This document shows positions 1-15,000 of a DNA stretch of 64,000 nt, piece after piece. Location: positions 77,433-141,432 of the forward strand of contig KL647307.1 in NCBI GenBank assembly GCA_000727475.1, given 5' to 3'. The first letter of the stretch is position 1. Each line of letters begins with the position of its first letter. Source of the stretch: Sarcocystis neurona. Lineage: Eukaryota; Apicomplexa; Conoidasida; Eucoccidiorida; Sarcocystidae. The notes below the pieces were generated by a model that was given only the letters and a program-made list of their open reading frames with translations, was not told where the DNA came from and ran no database searches. Made by a program: the position numbers and the translations under genes.

Positions 1-3000
1 TCGCAGTTGTAGGGCGCGTCGTCGCGGTTTTTCGAGCTGCAGCATTCAACTCACCGAAGGCGGGTCGACTGCTGCATGCCGAGCGTCTGGTGGACCAGCA
101 GGAAGTAGCTGTCGCGCTGCTGCTGCAGCAGCAGCTGGCCGGAGAAAAACAGCCGCAACAACGTCTGCGCCGCTAGCGAGGCAAAGCGACACAGCACGTA
201 ACTGATGGATACGCGGTACGGACAGGTAAGCATGATCGCAGGTTGGAGCACAGGACGGGTGAGCTGGTGCGTCTCGGGGTGGTGCGCGAAGTCGCCACTG
301 TGGCAGCTCCTGCAGCCTTCAGCAAAACCATGCAGACCTCGTCGTGCGTGTGCCTCTTTGGTTTGAGCGTCAGCAAGCGTAGCAGTGCCGCCTGGCATTG
401 ACCGACACCTGGCCTGGTCTGTGCGGAGAACACTAGACGAGTCCTCCGCAGCAGCTCCAGCATCCGCTAGGAGAGCCGCAGGTGCTGCAGCGTAACTGTC
501 GTGTGATAGGTGCTGTTCACACGGCAGTCCGGTCAAACGGGCCAGGAGCCTTTGCAAGAAAGACCGACTGCATGCGGGGAAGTAAGAGAAAAGGCTAAGC
601 AGCGCAGCAGTAATCCGCGCTGCCTCGACGTGAGCTGCGCCACAAAGCTGCACCCAAGCAAGGACGCAGCAGCAGCAGCATCTCGCAAGGAGTCAGCAGT
701 TGTAGCAGCAGCCAGCCGGGAACACACACACATGTACACACACACACACACACACATGTACACACACACACACACACAGAGGACGACCAACAACCAAACG
801 CAGCAGCAGCACCAGCATCGGCGCCCAGAGCCACAGAAAACACGAGAAAACGCAACGGAGATCGGAGAGTAGCAGCAGCGGTGTGACGTATGTATCGGCA
901 GCGGCGACACAACCTCGTGCAACGACCTAAGCAGGTCAGGTCGCAGCCCCGTCAGGCACAGACTCCAACAGCACCTGCGAGTTGTTGGTGGGGATCGAAC
1001 GCGACGGCTAGGAGCCAGCGTCAAAGCCGCTGAATGCGGAGGCAACACCAGGTCGAGAAGTGGACTCGGGGCACACGCGCAGGGTCTCGCGCTCCGTTAC
1101 GGCGGTGCCACAGCACGCCGAGGGACGCAGCAGCCCCAGGCACGACAGATGTCGCAACAGCAACAGCTGCAGGAGAAGGAGCAGCCTGGATCGAGCAGCT
1201 GTGTGAAAGGAAAAGAAGAATGCGTTCTCTGCCTTCACAGTAACAGCAAGCGACGTTCACGGAGGCGGCACACTGCAGAATGCACGCAGGGCGCCTGCGG
1301 AGTCCTCTAGAAGAACAGCCTCATGTGGTGAGCAGCACTAACAGCCGCGCCGAGGCAACACGGAGACGTCTGCAGCAGCAAAGGGAAACTCAGCTGGCCA
1401 GATAGGACAGTGGTGCAGGTGACTTCCGCACGACCTGGACTGACTCGGTCATCCGCAGCTCTACAGATGCCATCTGGACCGTATATGGTGCCAACACGTA
1501 CCTTCACAAATATACGTTCGCATGTACGCATGCCTTCGTATACCGGTACATACGGACTTTAACACACACACACACACACTACATACCTATATATGTATAT
1601 ATGGATATAGACACACACATAGATACACACATATATGTACACTACAACAATGTTCACTTAGATATATATATGTATATATATGACTTGAAGCGTACCCGAA
1701 AGTACTCCGCCGCAGCACCTTCGGCGAACTCATCGACGACAGGTGCACTGCGCTGCAGCTGGAGCAGCAACTGTCGCGCGTGTGCGCCACGAGTGAGGGT
1801 CCCATCAGCAGCACCAGGGGCATTCCTGACACTCCGTGCCAGGCCTTTCTGCGTCCCTGCGTCATGCGAACCTTTCCTACAGCAGGAAGAGGCGGAAGGT
1901 AGAATTTCCTGTGGCTGCAGCCCTGCATGCGCGAGAGCAGTGGCAGCTTCGCGGTGCACGACGACTAGCCACCGGTAGAGATGCTCAGCCAGCTGCTGAT
2001 CAAACAGAAGCAGCCGACTCTCCCGCTGCTGCTGCTGCAGTGGTGTTTGCGGAAGATCCGACCGCTGCAGCGGCCTCCACGCCGTCGCAGGGTAGCAGAC
2101 GTCCAGCAGCCTCGCCAGTCCCTGAATGCGCGCCAGCACGAGCTTCGGCGGCAGCAGCATGGGCGCCGCTGTAGCTGGGATTTGTTGCAGCTCCAGCTGT
2201 CCCCCGCTGTTTTCTAAGTCTTGCGCTGCCGCGGATATTGTCCCCGCACCTTCCCCTGTCCCTGCTCCCCCCGGGTGAACATCACCCCCTGCACGTATGC
2301 CCGAATCCTTTCTGCGGCCGCTGCTGCTGGTGTCGCTGCGGCAGCCGCCGATGCTGCAAATGCTACCGGTGGCGCCGCGCTTCTGAAGCAGAACGAAGAT
2401 GCAGGCCTGCGACGACGGGACAGACGGCGAAGGCCAAAAGACGAGACGCTCCTGCGGCGTTGAAGAACCTGCAGCAGCACGAGGCAGTGGAGCTGTGCAC
2501 GTGAAGCAGGAAAGGAAGAACCGACGAACGGATCGAAAGGCAGCAGCAGTGAGAGACGCTCCCTCCTGCTCTCCGTAGAAGTCCAGCACGACTCGCAACC
2601 CATGCGCAGCACCCTGGGCCACCTGGACGTCCATGAAAAACATGTACCTGCAGCACAAGAACAAAGGCAACTCCCGATTCAACGAGATATTACGGGGTAA
2701 CCCTATCCACAATGGGCCACCCGACAGTTCCGTCGTAATAAACCGTCTGTGATAGCTACACATATGTACACTCATATATACACACATATATGTGCATGCG
2801 GACAGGGGATAAACCGTCTGTGATAGCCACACGTATCTACACTCACATATATACACATATATGTGTATGCGGACAGGGGGATTAGTCAGTGGGGGTACGG
2901 GTACGCATACACCGGTACACAGAGAGTGGATCCGCACTTACAAGGAGAGATACTCAAAAAAGGCAGACGACTGAGAAAGACTACACAGGCGAACAACGGC

Positions 3001-6000
3001 ACGGCGCGCAGAGGTCGTATGCAAGTATAGGATTGTTCACGTCCGTACGCACAAGGTCTAGAAGGGCAGGCAGAGAGATCAACGGGGTGCGGTTGAAAAC
3101 TGTTCAACGAACAGACAAACAGCTGACGAGTAACCACGTAGATAATTAGAGTGGGACACTCAGTTACACGCACAGGCATATACCTATGTATGTCTGCATA
3201 CGTGCATGCACGTAGAGAGAACTGTATAGAATGAAAGGAGGACGACGCCGGCTTCTCACTCCGCCACCCGCACGCAGCGGTCATCTGCTGCATGCGCTCA
3301 GAAACGAACCCCCGAGCTAGAGGAGCATAATCACGCTGCGCAGAACACAGCTATGGAGAACGTGCTCTTCTTGAAATGTTTTGCCGGTGGTCGGACTGCT
3401 GCTGCCAGGGCTGCTGCTGCGCCCCCTTCTGCTGCTGGTGTTACCGCTGCTGTTGCTCTTTCACACCACGCTGTTTTCCTTGGAGGTGCGGTCTGGGTTA
3501 CCGCCTCTGTTGCTGCGCCTCTCCGTGCGGCCCCTGCTAAAGCTCCTCCTGTTCTTCCACCCGCCCGCCCTTGCGGCTGCCGTCGCTTCGCGTGTTCTCC
3601 GTACGCCGTTCTTCTGTGTCAAGTTCTACTACGCATACCGAGGCAGAGCAGCTCTGCTTCTGACCGCCCATTTCTCCACACACTTGAGCGGACGTACACC
3701 TACCATATACCTATGTGCGTGCGTACACATACACACACGCAGATACATGTACCCACGGCCGCGGCCTGGATGGGGCTGAACACAGTCGTAGGACGGCGTG
3801 GGCACCGTCCTCCTGCCCGCAGCTCATTTCTAATTTTTCTTCCTGCGCATGCGTTCCCGTCCTGCTTGTGTATCCCTCCCCGTACTCCACGTACCGGATA
3901 AGCATCGCCGCACAGTGCTCGCGGAGAGGGCGCCAGTGAGACAACTCGCCGTTCAGCAGCAAGTCGACGTCGTCACTTTCTTCGACGGCAGCTTCGTCAC
4001 ATGTAGAGCCTGTGGTGCTGCTGCTGCTGTTGCTGCTTTCTTTGTTCCCTCTTTGACTCTGTTCTCCGTCCTCAATGTCTCGACACCTGCTGTCGCCTGC
4101 GCTGTTGCTGCTGCAGGTGCTGCTGCTGCAGCCGCTGCCACCGCTCTCGTTCGGCAGGAAGAAGCTGCTGCTGTTGCTTCTCGTCTTGCTGCAGACGGTG
4201 CACTTGCTGCTGCTGCTGCATTTGCTGCGAGGCACACGCCGCAGCAGCACCCGCGGACACGCCAGCACGGATTCCCAGGACGGATGCACGAGTGCCAGTT
4301 TCAGAAAGCGCAGAGCCAATGACAACACCTGCAAGAAGCACCACCAGCAGCAAGGGCATAAATATATATATTTATATAGACATACATACACATCTGTACA
4401 TACACACATACAAACATAGACATACACATATATATATGTATATATGTACTTGTGTATATGTGTAGAGAAAAAGCAAGAGAGAGAAGCACATGCAGACAGA
4501 GGCGTCATATGCAGTGGTGCGTGTATACACGAATCGGATACGATCTGTGTACAGCTATCTTCAGATTCGGAGACCCAAGCATACGTGCAGACCTACATCT
4601 GTGCAAGTGCATATAGATAGACGTTACCTGAAAGGGAGAGGCAGCAGCAAGTTCTTCCTCTGTTTACGCAGACACATACACACGTCTACACTCCTGTAGG
4701 TGTACGGCTGTATGTGCGTGTGTGTGTGTGTCTCTATACGTACATATATATGGTAGAGTAGTAAGCACAGGTGTCGGGACTGTCCCAGCCTTTGTCGCCG
4801 TTTACGCATATGTAGATATGTAGCCTCCGTATATATACATATACAGAGGAAGGCTCCAGCACTTCCCCAGCACGCGTGTGGGTATTCATACATACGAGGA
4901 CGTGCCTTCGACTGTTGAAAGTGACCCACGTCCCGTGACATCGCAAACACACGAGCAAGCCGCCCCGCCACACACACGGCGTGCGTCAGCCTGGTGAGAC
5001 CGTCAACGAGGCTGGCCACCGTTGCTTCGAAGAAAAAGTCGCGCGGCATTCTTCGGTGCTCCGAATCCTTCTGAAGGCATCTTTTCCATTTTACACGAAC
5101 GGGAGGACACACACACACACAGACGCGCCCTATGCGCATGTACGTAAGTGTACGCCCCCCGGGGCAGGTGCGACAGCGCAGCTGCAGCAGAACAAGCAGA
5201 CTGCAGCACGCAGTGCGGCCAGGAACAGCTCCTGACGAGAGGTCCGGCTTGCAATGGTTGACCGGCGACACGCATGCGCGGCATTCGACCGGACACTGTG
5301 GTGAAGAAGGAGACACACTAGCACCGCAGCATAGGGGAACACGTCGCCCAGCGCGCGCGGTAGCTGAACAGCTGCTGCCGCGCGGGGAGCAGCCGACGCA
5401 GCAGAGCAGCGGCGCCAGCGCCGGAATACGCGTAACACTACATCGGCTTTTTCCTTCAGCAAAAACTACCGCCGCAACCGAACTATCCCTACCGTCATGT
5501 GGGCGCCATCTCTGTTGCCTTCGCACACGTCGCTCATATCACTCTCTTCGGCTAGTGCAGCAGCAGCTGCGGCTTCGACGGAGTACACATGAACAGGCCG
5601 TGCTGCTGCTTCGTTGGGCTGGCTTGCTGCTGCGGCTGCTGCGGCTTCCTGAGGAGAAATTGTGGCTGCAGCTGTGTCGTGGGCACCTGCCGCGGCATTG
5701 GGAGAGCGTTGCTGCTGAACCTCGGTTCCTATTCGCTCGCTGCTGCTACTGCTGCGGGTGCCCTGCACACTGACAGCGTTGCTGCCTTTTCCCTCCTTGT
5801 CGGGTTGCTGCTGCTGTTGTCCGGCCTCCTGCTCTCCACCCTTGCTGCGTGCGGTAGCGATGCGGGACGCGGAGGCAGATTCCGTGTCAAGCCCGTCGCG
5901 CAGCAGAGTAAGCGCGTCTTCAATTAGCCAGAAGATAATTCCTGTACAGTCGTCCTTTGCAAGTGTTGCTGCAGCGGCACCAAGCAAAGCTTCCCTCTGC

Positions 6001-9000
6001 GTGGCTTGATGCCGCTGCTGTTGCACTCCTGCACCGCTTGCCGCTCGTACTTCTTCCTGCACCTGCTGCTGCTTCCTTGGCTCCTCTGTTCCAGTCACTG
6101 GCGTCTCCCGGACACCTGCGCGACTATCTTCTTCTTCATTCGCATGTGCACCATCACCCACGCCGCTGCTGCTGCTCGTGCTGCTGCCACTGCTACCGCT
6201 GCTGTTCCCCATGCTGCTGCTGTCCGTCCTTCCCGCCGCTCCCCCGCCACTGCTGCTGTCCGTCCCGCTGCATACGCTGCTGCTACACTCGCCGCTGCGC
6301 AGCAGCACGGAGAGCTTCGTTCCCTGCTCATTCACCAGCGACGCGACTGCGGCCCCGGGGGACAAACAGCGGGGAGAAGGTCGCAGGGCAGCAACAAAGC
6401 ACGCACAGTCAAAGAACGCGTGCTGACACTGCAGCGTCAGCACACGCATAGGTCTTGTAGTCATCCACCGTAGCAGCCGCAACAAATTTGCTGCTGCTCC
6501 TAGTCCTCCCTGCTGCGCAGAGGTCCAGCTGTACTGCATCAACGAGGGTTGCCTTCCCAGCGCAAAGCTGCAGGGCGACGTGGAAAAGCATGCGTCTGCA
6601 GCAATACCTCCTGCTGCGGCAGGAACACCGCACGTGTTACCCTCAGCGGCACCGGCAACTGATGCAGCAAGTGGGGATCCGCTGCCCACACCCGTGAGAG
6701 AGCACGGTGTCGCAGGGGAGGTCAGCTGCGGCGCCGACTGCTGCAGACTGCTCTCTGCTGCTGCTGTTCCACCTAATATACTCTCGGTGCGGCTGCACGG
6801 GATGCGCGCCTCCTCCTTCTTTCCCTCGCATTGTCCATCGCCTCCTGGTGCATCGTCACCGGTGCTCGCTCGCATTGACGTGCCCGTTTCTGGACCACCT
6901 GCGACGGTGTCGGCGTCTTCTGCCGCCATCGGTGTCTCCCGCTGGAGTGGCTCAGCAATTCCTGCATCTGCCTGCCGATGCCTCATATGCTGCTCCTCTT
7001 CACTTTCCTGCCGCTGCTGACTTTCTCGCGGGTGCTCGTGTCCGGCGTCCACCCCACTTGGCAACTCTTTGGCGGCTGCGGCTAGCCCTTGCACCCCTCC
7101 TGGAGAGGACACGAACTGCAGCTGGTGCGACTGTCGCTGCCGTTCCTGCTGTTGTTCTTGCTGCTGTTGCAGCTGCTGTGCAGCAGAGTCGCCGTCTAGC
7201 AGAGCGCCAGCAGTAGTTCTTAGGAGAAAGGGGACCAGAACAAAGAGCTGCTGCGCCAGTTGGCGACAGCTGTGTCTCACATGGAAGAGATTGTGGATAA
7301 CAAAACACCCCATCAAGTGCAGCACTACTGCTTGCAGTTCAGCTGGCATGTCGCTCTCCCTGAGAGCGGTAGCCGCAGCCGATTTGTCTGCTGCGGCCTG
7401 TTGCTGCGGTTGCTGCTGCCACGTCTGATTGACATCATCCCCATCGACACCGCAGCAGACAGCGACGCTGGCGTCTCTACTGTTCTCCGCGTGCTGGAAT
7501 TTCCGGAGCGCAGCAGCAGCAGGATGAGGGCAAGACGCAGTGGCACCGACAGGCCCGCGCGCACTAACAGTGGCCGAGACAGCAGCAGCAGCAGCGGGCG
7601 CCGCAGGCCACCGTAACCACTCGCTTCTCTTCATCCACCACACAGACCCCGGCGGCCGTGCTCGTCGCTGTCGATATGGCGTGGGGTCGCTCTCGGGAAT
7701 GGGAGGCAGCGAGAAGGCCTCGACGCAACCGGCAGCACCAGCACCCGTGGCGAAAACGTTACCTTCTGCTGCCAGGAGAAGCCGGCGTAAGAAGAGGTTT
7801 TCCTCTTTCTCGACCGCATTGCTTCTCTCCTTGTGGGATACTCGAGGGTTATCACTCTTCGTAGCGGTAGGCGACACTTGTCTCTCTCCGCTTTGACTGC
7901 TGCTGCCGCCGTGCTCCCCACTGCTTGTCAAGCTGCTCCCAGTGGCGCATGAGATACGGTCGTCGTCGGGGCTGCTGCTGTTGCTGGTGCTGCCGCTCTG
8001 GCTCCTGCTTCTCTTGCTCCTACACGCCGGCGGCATTCTCCCGAAGGCCTGTTGCAGGAAGGGATCCTTGACAGGTCCGGCGTAGCCGCAAAACGCGACG
8101 GTAAGTGCGGTGTACATACACTCCGTGGCGAGTCGGCAGGCGACATTCCCGGGAGCGAAACCGGTTGCTTCATCTTTGCAAATAAAGAACACGGCCTCGA
8201 CAATATGCTGAAGATGCTGCTGCGCCCACGCAGGTGGCAGCGTGCGCAGCAATCGAATAAGCACAAGGCAGCCCGCTGCTTTCGCTCGCCACGAGTCCTC
8301 GTAGCAGAGGTGTACGTACACCCGACACAGCTCAGCTGCAAAAACAGAACGCACGCCCTCCTCCACTGTGTGGGGCTGCAGCAGGCAGAAAACACGTGCG
8401 GCCTCTTCGATCAACTGGACGGCTCGCAGCGCCGGCAGCAGGCGGGAGGGTTCCAGCACCAGGCAGCTCCGCAGGCCGCGAAGCAAACACAGCGGATCCA
8501 CCTGCGACGCAAGCCACCACAGCAACAGCAACAGCAACGAAAACGCGCAGAGCCGCACCTGCACACCACGAACATCCCGTGCCACCCAGACGTAAAGGCA
8601 GAAGGAACGCACAGACTCGGGCAACAGACCACGCCAGCACGAGTGACCCACCCACGCCGGGCTTGTCTACTCCGATGCATACACACCCCTCTACAAGAGT
8701 GAAGAGCCAGAAGGAGAGACAAAGAGAGGAAGGTCCCGACTACGTACGCAAAACGCGGTAGGCACCTACAAAAACACGTGTACAAGCTTCCACTCACAGC
8801 CCTGCCTCTCTGAACCTCCGCCGACCAACACGTAAAATACCCGGCAGCACTCACACGTCCACAGGCGTAAATATAACGCAAGAGCCACACACACACGCAG
8901 GTACACAGGCACACACATATGTGCATCGAAGCAGTGACGTCTCCCTTCGCGCATGCAGCGGCGGACAACTATGATATGTTACTGCATATACGCTACGCAG

Positions 9001-12000
9001 AGACTAATAACGGACGGCAGTCACGGGGAAACACTGCCGACGCCGCAGCACCCTCCCTGCAAACGCAGCCTTCCGTCGGCACTCTCAAGCCGCACCACAC
9101 ATCCCAGAGGACGACGTCAACGTCTACGAATACCAATATGCAGAAACATACGTGGTGAACAGAGGGGGCGAGAGACACAGAGAGACACACATACATACAC
9201 ACGCGTAAACGTCTATCTGTGTATAGACGTGTGCTTGTATACAGACTCCAGCACGTCGAAGCTGTCGTTAGCTAGCCGGACGTACGTCCCCAGTATATGT
9301 CCGCTCCCCTCCGCAAGGAGCATGTCTGCTCCACTGCACTCGTACGCAGACGAGGACGCACGTGTACCAACAGGACCGCACAATTCGCGGTCGGAGTCGC
9401 GTCGCGTTCTCTGCCGCACGGGCTTGCCGCAGGAGGCGTCCGGTTAGCCGACACTGCAGCGGCTGGTGAGAAGATCCGGCAACAGGGACGCACAGACACA
9501 GAGCCTGCGCAGCCGCAGACGCGCAGGCCCTACAACGCTGGACAGCAGACACTTTTTTGCTGGCGACGGTGGCATCAACAAGCAGCAACCAACACAGGAG
9601 ACAGACTGACCGGCGGAAGGCCAGCACTTCACCTACACGGCAAAGGAGCAGCAGCAGCCTCGGCGGCAGATCCGCACCGCGCTGCTCAGCAGCAGGAAAC
9701 GAGGATCGCACGTCACAGAGGCAAAAGGAAATGCCGGCGTCAGGATCGGACTCCTACAGCGCGACTCACAAACTCTACGCTGCAGCGGAAGACGCGCGCG
9801 AGGTCACTGCGGCCAGCGCTGCAGGGCACGCGCGACCGCCGTCGAGCACACGCCTCACTCCAGACCACAGCACCGCAGCTGTTCATTCGTATATATACAC
9901 GCATGTCTACATGCAGACCAATGTAGGCGTATACACATCTACACTGGCGCATATACACGGCAGGTGACAGCAGACGGAGTGACAGACATAGAGGCAAGAG
10001 AAACAGACAGCCGGTAAAAGACAGACACAATGACAGAGAGAGGCAAGGAAAACCACAAACCGAAAAGGAAGCCAAAAGAAAAAATCTTCAAATACCTACA
10101 GAGCAACGATGACAACTGGGACCCCGGTCAACATCAGAGACAAATACATACATATCTATTACATATATATATATATGTATACACTGCACGCTGTTGTACG
10201 TGCAATGTAGGGGACTGTCGTACGTTTTGAGAAGGAGCAAAGATAGAGGAGAGTCTGAGTTTTACCCAGCGGAGGACCGATCTTCCTCTCGTAGTTCACT
10301 GCTCTTTCCGCTTATTTCTGCGTCGCGAGCCGGACTCACCTCGTGAGGCAACGCGAGTGAGAAGAAGATTTCCCCTGCAGGGTTGTAGATGCGCGCCGCG
10401 CAGAGAAGCGCCAAATGCCTAAATAATCCAAGCAAAAACTGGTAGACGCCACTAGGGCTGCAGACGTCCGCCTCTTCTTCTCCTGCTCCTTCTCCTTCTT
10501 CATCTTCGCTCTCTTCTCCTTCCTGATCTTCGGCATCATCGCTTTCGCCGGACGAGGACACCCACCCTTCACAGTCTGAGGCACCGCCGCTGCTGCTGCC
10601 GCTGGATACTTCTGCGGCTTCTTCTAGCCTGCGACGCCTGCGGGCGCTTGGCGAAATTAACGCTTCACCCATGCTGCTGCCCAAGCAGGCTCCCTTGCCG
10701 CCGTCCACAGAGAAGTCGCCGACGCAGCAGCCCTCCAGTTGCTGTTGCACGCGCCTCGTCCTCTGCTGCGCAGCATTCCTGTCCTCCACCCGTGCTCGCT
10801 GCTGCCGCTGCAGTCGCCGAATCGCCGCGTGGCGTTGCTGGAGTCGCCGTGCCGCTGCCTGCTGTTGCAGGAGCAAACAACGCTGCTGCTGGCGCAGCTG
10901 CTGCTCAAGCGCATCGTCGCACGACAACAGGACGAGACCGCGAAGCAGGCGCTGCAGGTGCCGCTGCTCCGCCTGTCTCTGGGCAGCAGACCGCCGCGCA
11001 GCAGCAAACATGGCAACTGACTCACTCCACACCAGAGCAGCTGCTTCCGCAGCGCCAGAAGACGCAGCGCCGCCGGCAGTCCTGCCATCAGTTCTTTCTC
11101 CTCCCTGAATAGCGGAGCATGCTCCTGGTGCTGTCGGTGCTGTCCTCTGGTGGCTCTCCCGCTGCTCATATGCCGTGCCGCACAGAGCCTCCGCTCCTCG
11201 TCCGCTGTCTTCGCCATTACCCGTGCCACTGTCCACATTACCTCTATCTGCTCCTGCTGCTGCGGCGGCTGGTGTTCCGGAAGACGACGCGGAGGAAGGC
11301 GACTGCTGCCGAGCAAGGAGGCGGGAGGCAGGCTGCAGCGCCTTATCAGCAGCAAAATTCGACTGCCGTCTTGCACGATCGAGAAACGTCTGCAGCAGCG
11401 CCCTCTGGACAGTCAGCGGAATCCGTCCCCTCCCTGCAGCGGCAGCTGCTGATGTGTAGTTCTCGTCCTTCGCGACTGAAGCACACAGTTCGTCGGCGAA
11501 AGCTTGGATCACTTTCCGCGCAGCCACTTCGTCTGCTGCAGCAGCGCGCTCACTACCTAGAGTCAGCACCCCTGCTCCTGCTGGTGCCGCTGCTGCTCCT
11601 CGGTCTTCCGGACCGCTTCCTGGCACGAGTGCCGCTGCCGACCCAGCAGCAGAATAGGAAGCAGCCTCCTGCGCAACATTACAAGATACAGACCTTTCTG
11701 CAGAACCCCGGGTGTTGTTCGCTGCTGCGTCAGCTGGAGGCGTCCCAGCAAACGTCGTCGTAGCCTTGTTTACACATGCAAGCCAGTACGCAGACAGCGG
11801 TACAGTGAAGTCCAGCAAGGCAGTGACACAGAGCTGCAGCAGCCGCGCTACTTGCCGACGATAAAAAGCAGCAACGCACCCATCGCAGAACCAGTGGACA
11901 CCTGTGCCATCACTGACGCCGGGGGGAACAGAAAAAGCAGGTCGCAGAGCCACTTCGTTTGACTGATCTGCTGCTGCTTTCCCCTCTGCTGGGGTTGCTT

Positions 12001-15000
12001 CCTCCGCCGCCGTATCCCCTGCGGAGACTGTATCTCGAGACAACGGAGAAGTGCTAAAGCTCTCAAGTCGCTTGCGCTTCGAACGAACGGCTGCTAACAG
12101 CCGCGTTTCTGCTCCCGTTGGTTCTCTCCTTTTGCTCGTGCTGCTGCTCTTGCTGCTTCTGCTCTCCAGATTCACTGCGACTCTACCGCTCGCCTTGCCA
12201 ATGTTGTCTGCTGCGTCATCCGCTTGTGCTGCGGGTCCAACAGGGTGCGCTGCAACAGCAAGGACATCGTTCCGAGCTTTTGAAAGATCTGCAGCATCTC
12301 CCGCATCTGACAAAGAACAAGCGCTGTCCACCTCCGACGACGACTCCTCCGAATACGAACTACTGCTGGTGCTGCTCGTCGCGACTTGGCTACTGCTGCT
12401 GCTTCTCTCGTCCGTTGTGCTGAGGTCTTGGGCACCGAGGGCGCCTCGTCGCACGCGCTCCTGTTCCTTCGGAGTCCTCTCTCCCTTGTCTTGCTGCTGC
12501 GGCTGCGGCAAATGCTGTCGCCGCCGCCGCGTGGCTCCTTGTATCACTCTGAGGACCTGTAGATCGTATCCGGTCGGGTTGCTACCGCTGCTGCTGCTGT
12601 TGCCACTACGCCTGCCGCTCTTGGCTCTGGAATCCCTCGTCTGCCGCTGCCGCTGCAGGCGCGGAGCGTGCCTGTCACAGAAACGTCGACACAGACTGCC
12701 GCCAGTGCCGCCGGAGTTCGTGGCACGGTAGTAAGACAGCAGATTCTGCGCCTCCTTCTGCAGCACCAGGGCCGACTGCTGCTGGGTCCTCGCCACATGT
12801 GCAGGCAAGGGAGCCGGAGTCAGCGGCGGCGTCGCAGCGTAGTACAAGTAAGGAGCTGCACCCGACGCTTCGATGCCCTCAAGCAATTCCACCGCAATAT
12901 TGACAAGCTCGTCCATATCTAAGCCTGCCACTCTCACTGCTGCAGCGTCATGTCTGTCTTTTGCGTCTTTCTGGTCAACTCCACGGCGGCTGCTGCTTGA
13001 GCTTGCCGATTCTCCTGCGGCATCCTTCCCATCTGCGCTACCGCTCCGTTCTCTGTTGCACCGGTTCACCTCCCCTCTCCTGCTGCTGGACGCCCTTCCC
13101 GGTTGCTGTTCGGGAGCCTTCTGCGTTTCCGTCGCTGCTAGCTTGCAGCTGTCGAACTCGTGTCGCTGCTGCTCCTGCTGCGGCGGCGGCAGCACGCCAC
13201 ATACAGGCAGCCATCGGTTCTGCTCTCCTTTTTCGGGCAGCAGCTCCTTCGAGTGCTTCTTTTTTGTGTAATCCTGCTCCCGCAGCAACCTCTGTTGCTG
13301 CGGCAGGAGTCTGTGCAGCAGCTTGGCGGTGGAAACAAATGGAAGGCCAAGCAGCAGCGCTTTGCCGAAGAAGGGACGGGGAGAGCAAGTATGGGGCAGC
13401 TTCAGAAACGCTCTGTTCTTCCCGCCTAATTTTCCTAGAAGACGCAGCACCATGAGTGCATGCCTTTCCTGCTGCTGTTGCTGCTGTTGCAGCACCTGCA
13501 GCCAAGAGCAACTGCCGCTGCAGCGATACCCCACAGGGGCACCGCCAACTACCCCTCCTACCAGCAACAGGCCACTGCCGAGTGTGCCTGCGCCGCCGAC
13601 ACTTTCTATCCCCGCTTTCGCAGCGACAGCGGCCGCTCTCCTCTGCATGTGACTGTTACTGTCGCTGAGGATGTGAGCCATGCTGCTGCACGGGACGACT
13701 GCTAGTTGAGAGGCAGTGCGGCAGTTGCTGGCGTTCGGTCGATGCGACAGGAGCACCAGCTGCTGCTGCGCCTGCGCAGCACCCCACACAGTGCCAGGCA
13801 CAGGCGCACTGGTGAGATGTGCCGCAGTAGCCGACGAGGAATGCAACACCCCGTCTTCATCGTATTCTGCTGCAGAAGGGAGCCCGGCTGCTACCAGCCC
13901 TGCGTCTGCTGCGGCATACATGCGGATGAATCGACAACTCCACGCAGGAGGAACAGCACCACCACACGCGGACAGTAAGGCAAACGGGTGTTGCAGCAGG
14001 CGCACTAAAGATGAGAGCAGCGCCGGACGACGACCATCGCAATGCGGCTGCCCGATGCTGCCGTCGAACGAGATGGGGTGCAGAGGCTGCACTTCAGCAA
14101 GTGACGGTTCTTCTCCTGCTCCTCCTGCACGCGTCTGCCACCCGTTACTTGCTGCACCAGGACATGCGTCTCCGCCTAATCTTCCTCTAGCCACAGACGC
14201 AGGAGCCGCAGGTAATGAACACGGAGAAGCGAAAGACGCAGAGGAAGAAGAAGAAGAGCGGCCAGCTACGCATGCTTCAGGTGGCGTGATATCCGATGCA
14301 GCTGGACCTGCTGTAGAAGGAGGAGAGGTCGTAGAAAAAGAAGCAGAGGGGAAACGAGAAGCATCAGCAGCAGAACGCGTAGACGCCCCCTCTGCTGCTC
14401 CTGCTGAACTGCCTCGACAGGCGGTGTTTTGATTTGGCTGTGCAGCGTGACGAGCTTTGCTGTTGCTGCTGCTGCTGGTAGCAGCAGCAGCTGCAGCAGC
14501 AGCCGGAAGGAAGGCCGGCGGCGGAGGAGAAGGGAAATGCTGTGGCTGACGTCCAGCACTGAGGATTGGGTAGATGTAGTCCCCGTGTAAATTGTCGAGC
14601 CAAATTTCGAGAGTCCGGAGGGCAAGACTAGTGACTTCGCCATCGCCGCACTGCAGCGCCAGCACCAGGGGATGCACGAGCGCACCGAGGTGCTGCAGCA
14701 AATGCTTCAAGCGAGCAGGCGCAGACAGACACACTTCCACCCAGAGGGTGCGCAGAAGAGGCACCGTTGCTCCTGCAGTCTTCTGGCATGCGAGACAGGT
14801 CGACAAGAAAAGAGGCAGGAGCGACAAAAACGCTGCATACAACGGATTTCCCATTCCCGTGTCGGCACCAACGACGGACCCGACAGCTGCAGCAAGTGCA
14901 GTCGGACCCGCTCCTGGGCCAATACCGACTGCACCGGCTGCAGCCACATCAGCCGGACGGGCTGCAGGAGTGCCACCCGTCAGTGTAGCCGCACCAGGAC

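Noticed and set aside
930..1020. tRNA-like T-arm (GCGTTCGATCC on the minus strand)
   Set aside because: No matching acceptor stem, D-arm or anticodon arm at the right distances. No tRNA, rRNA or snRNA could be supported anywhere in the window by eye.
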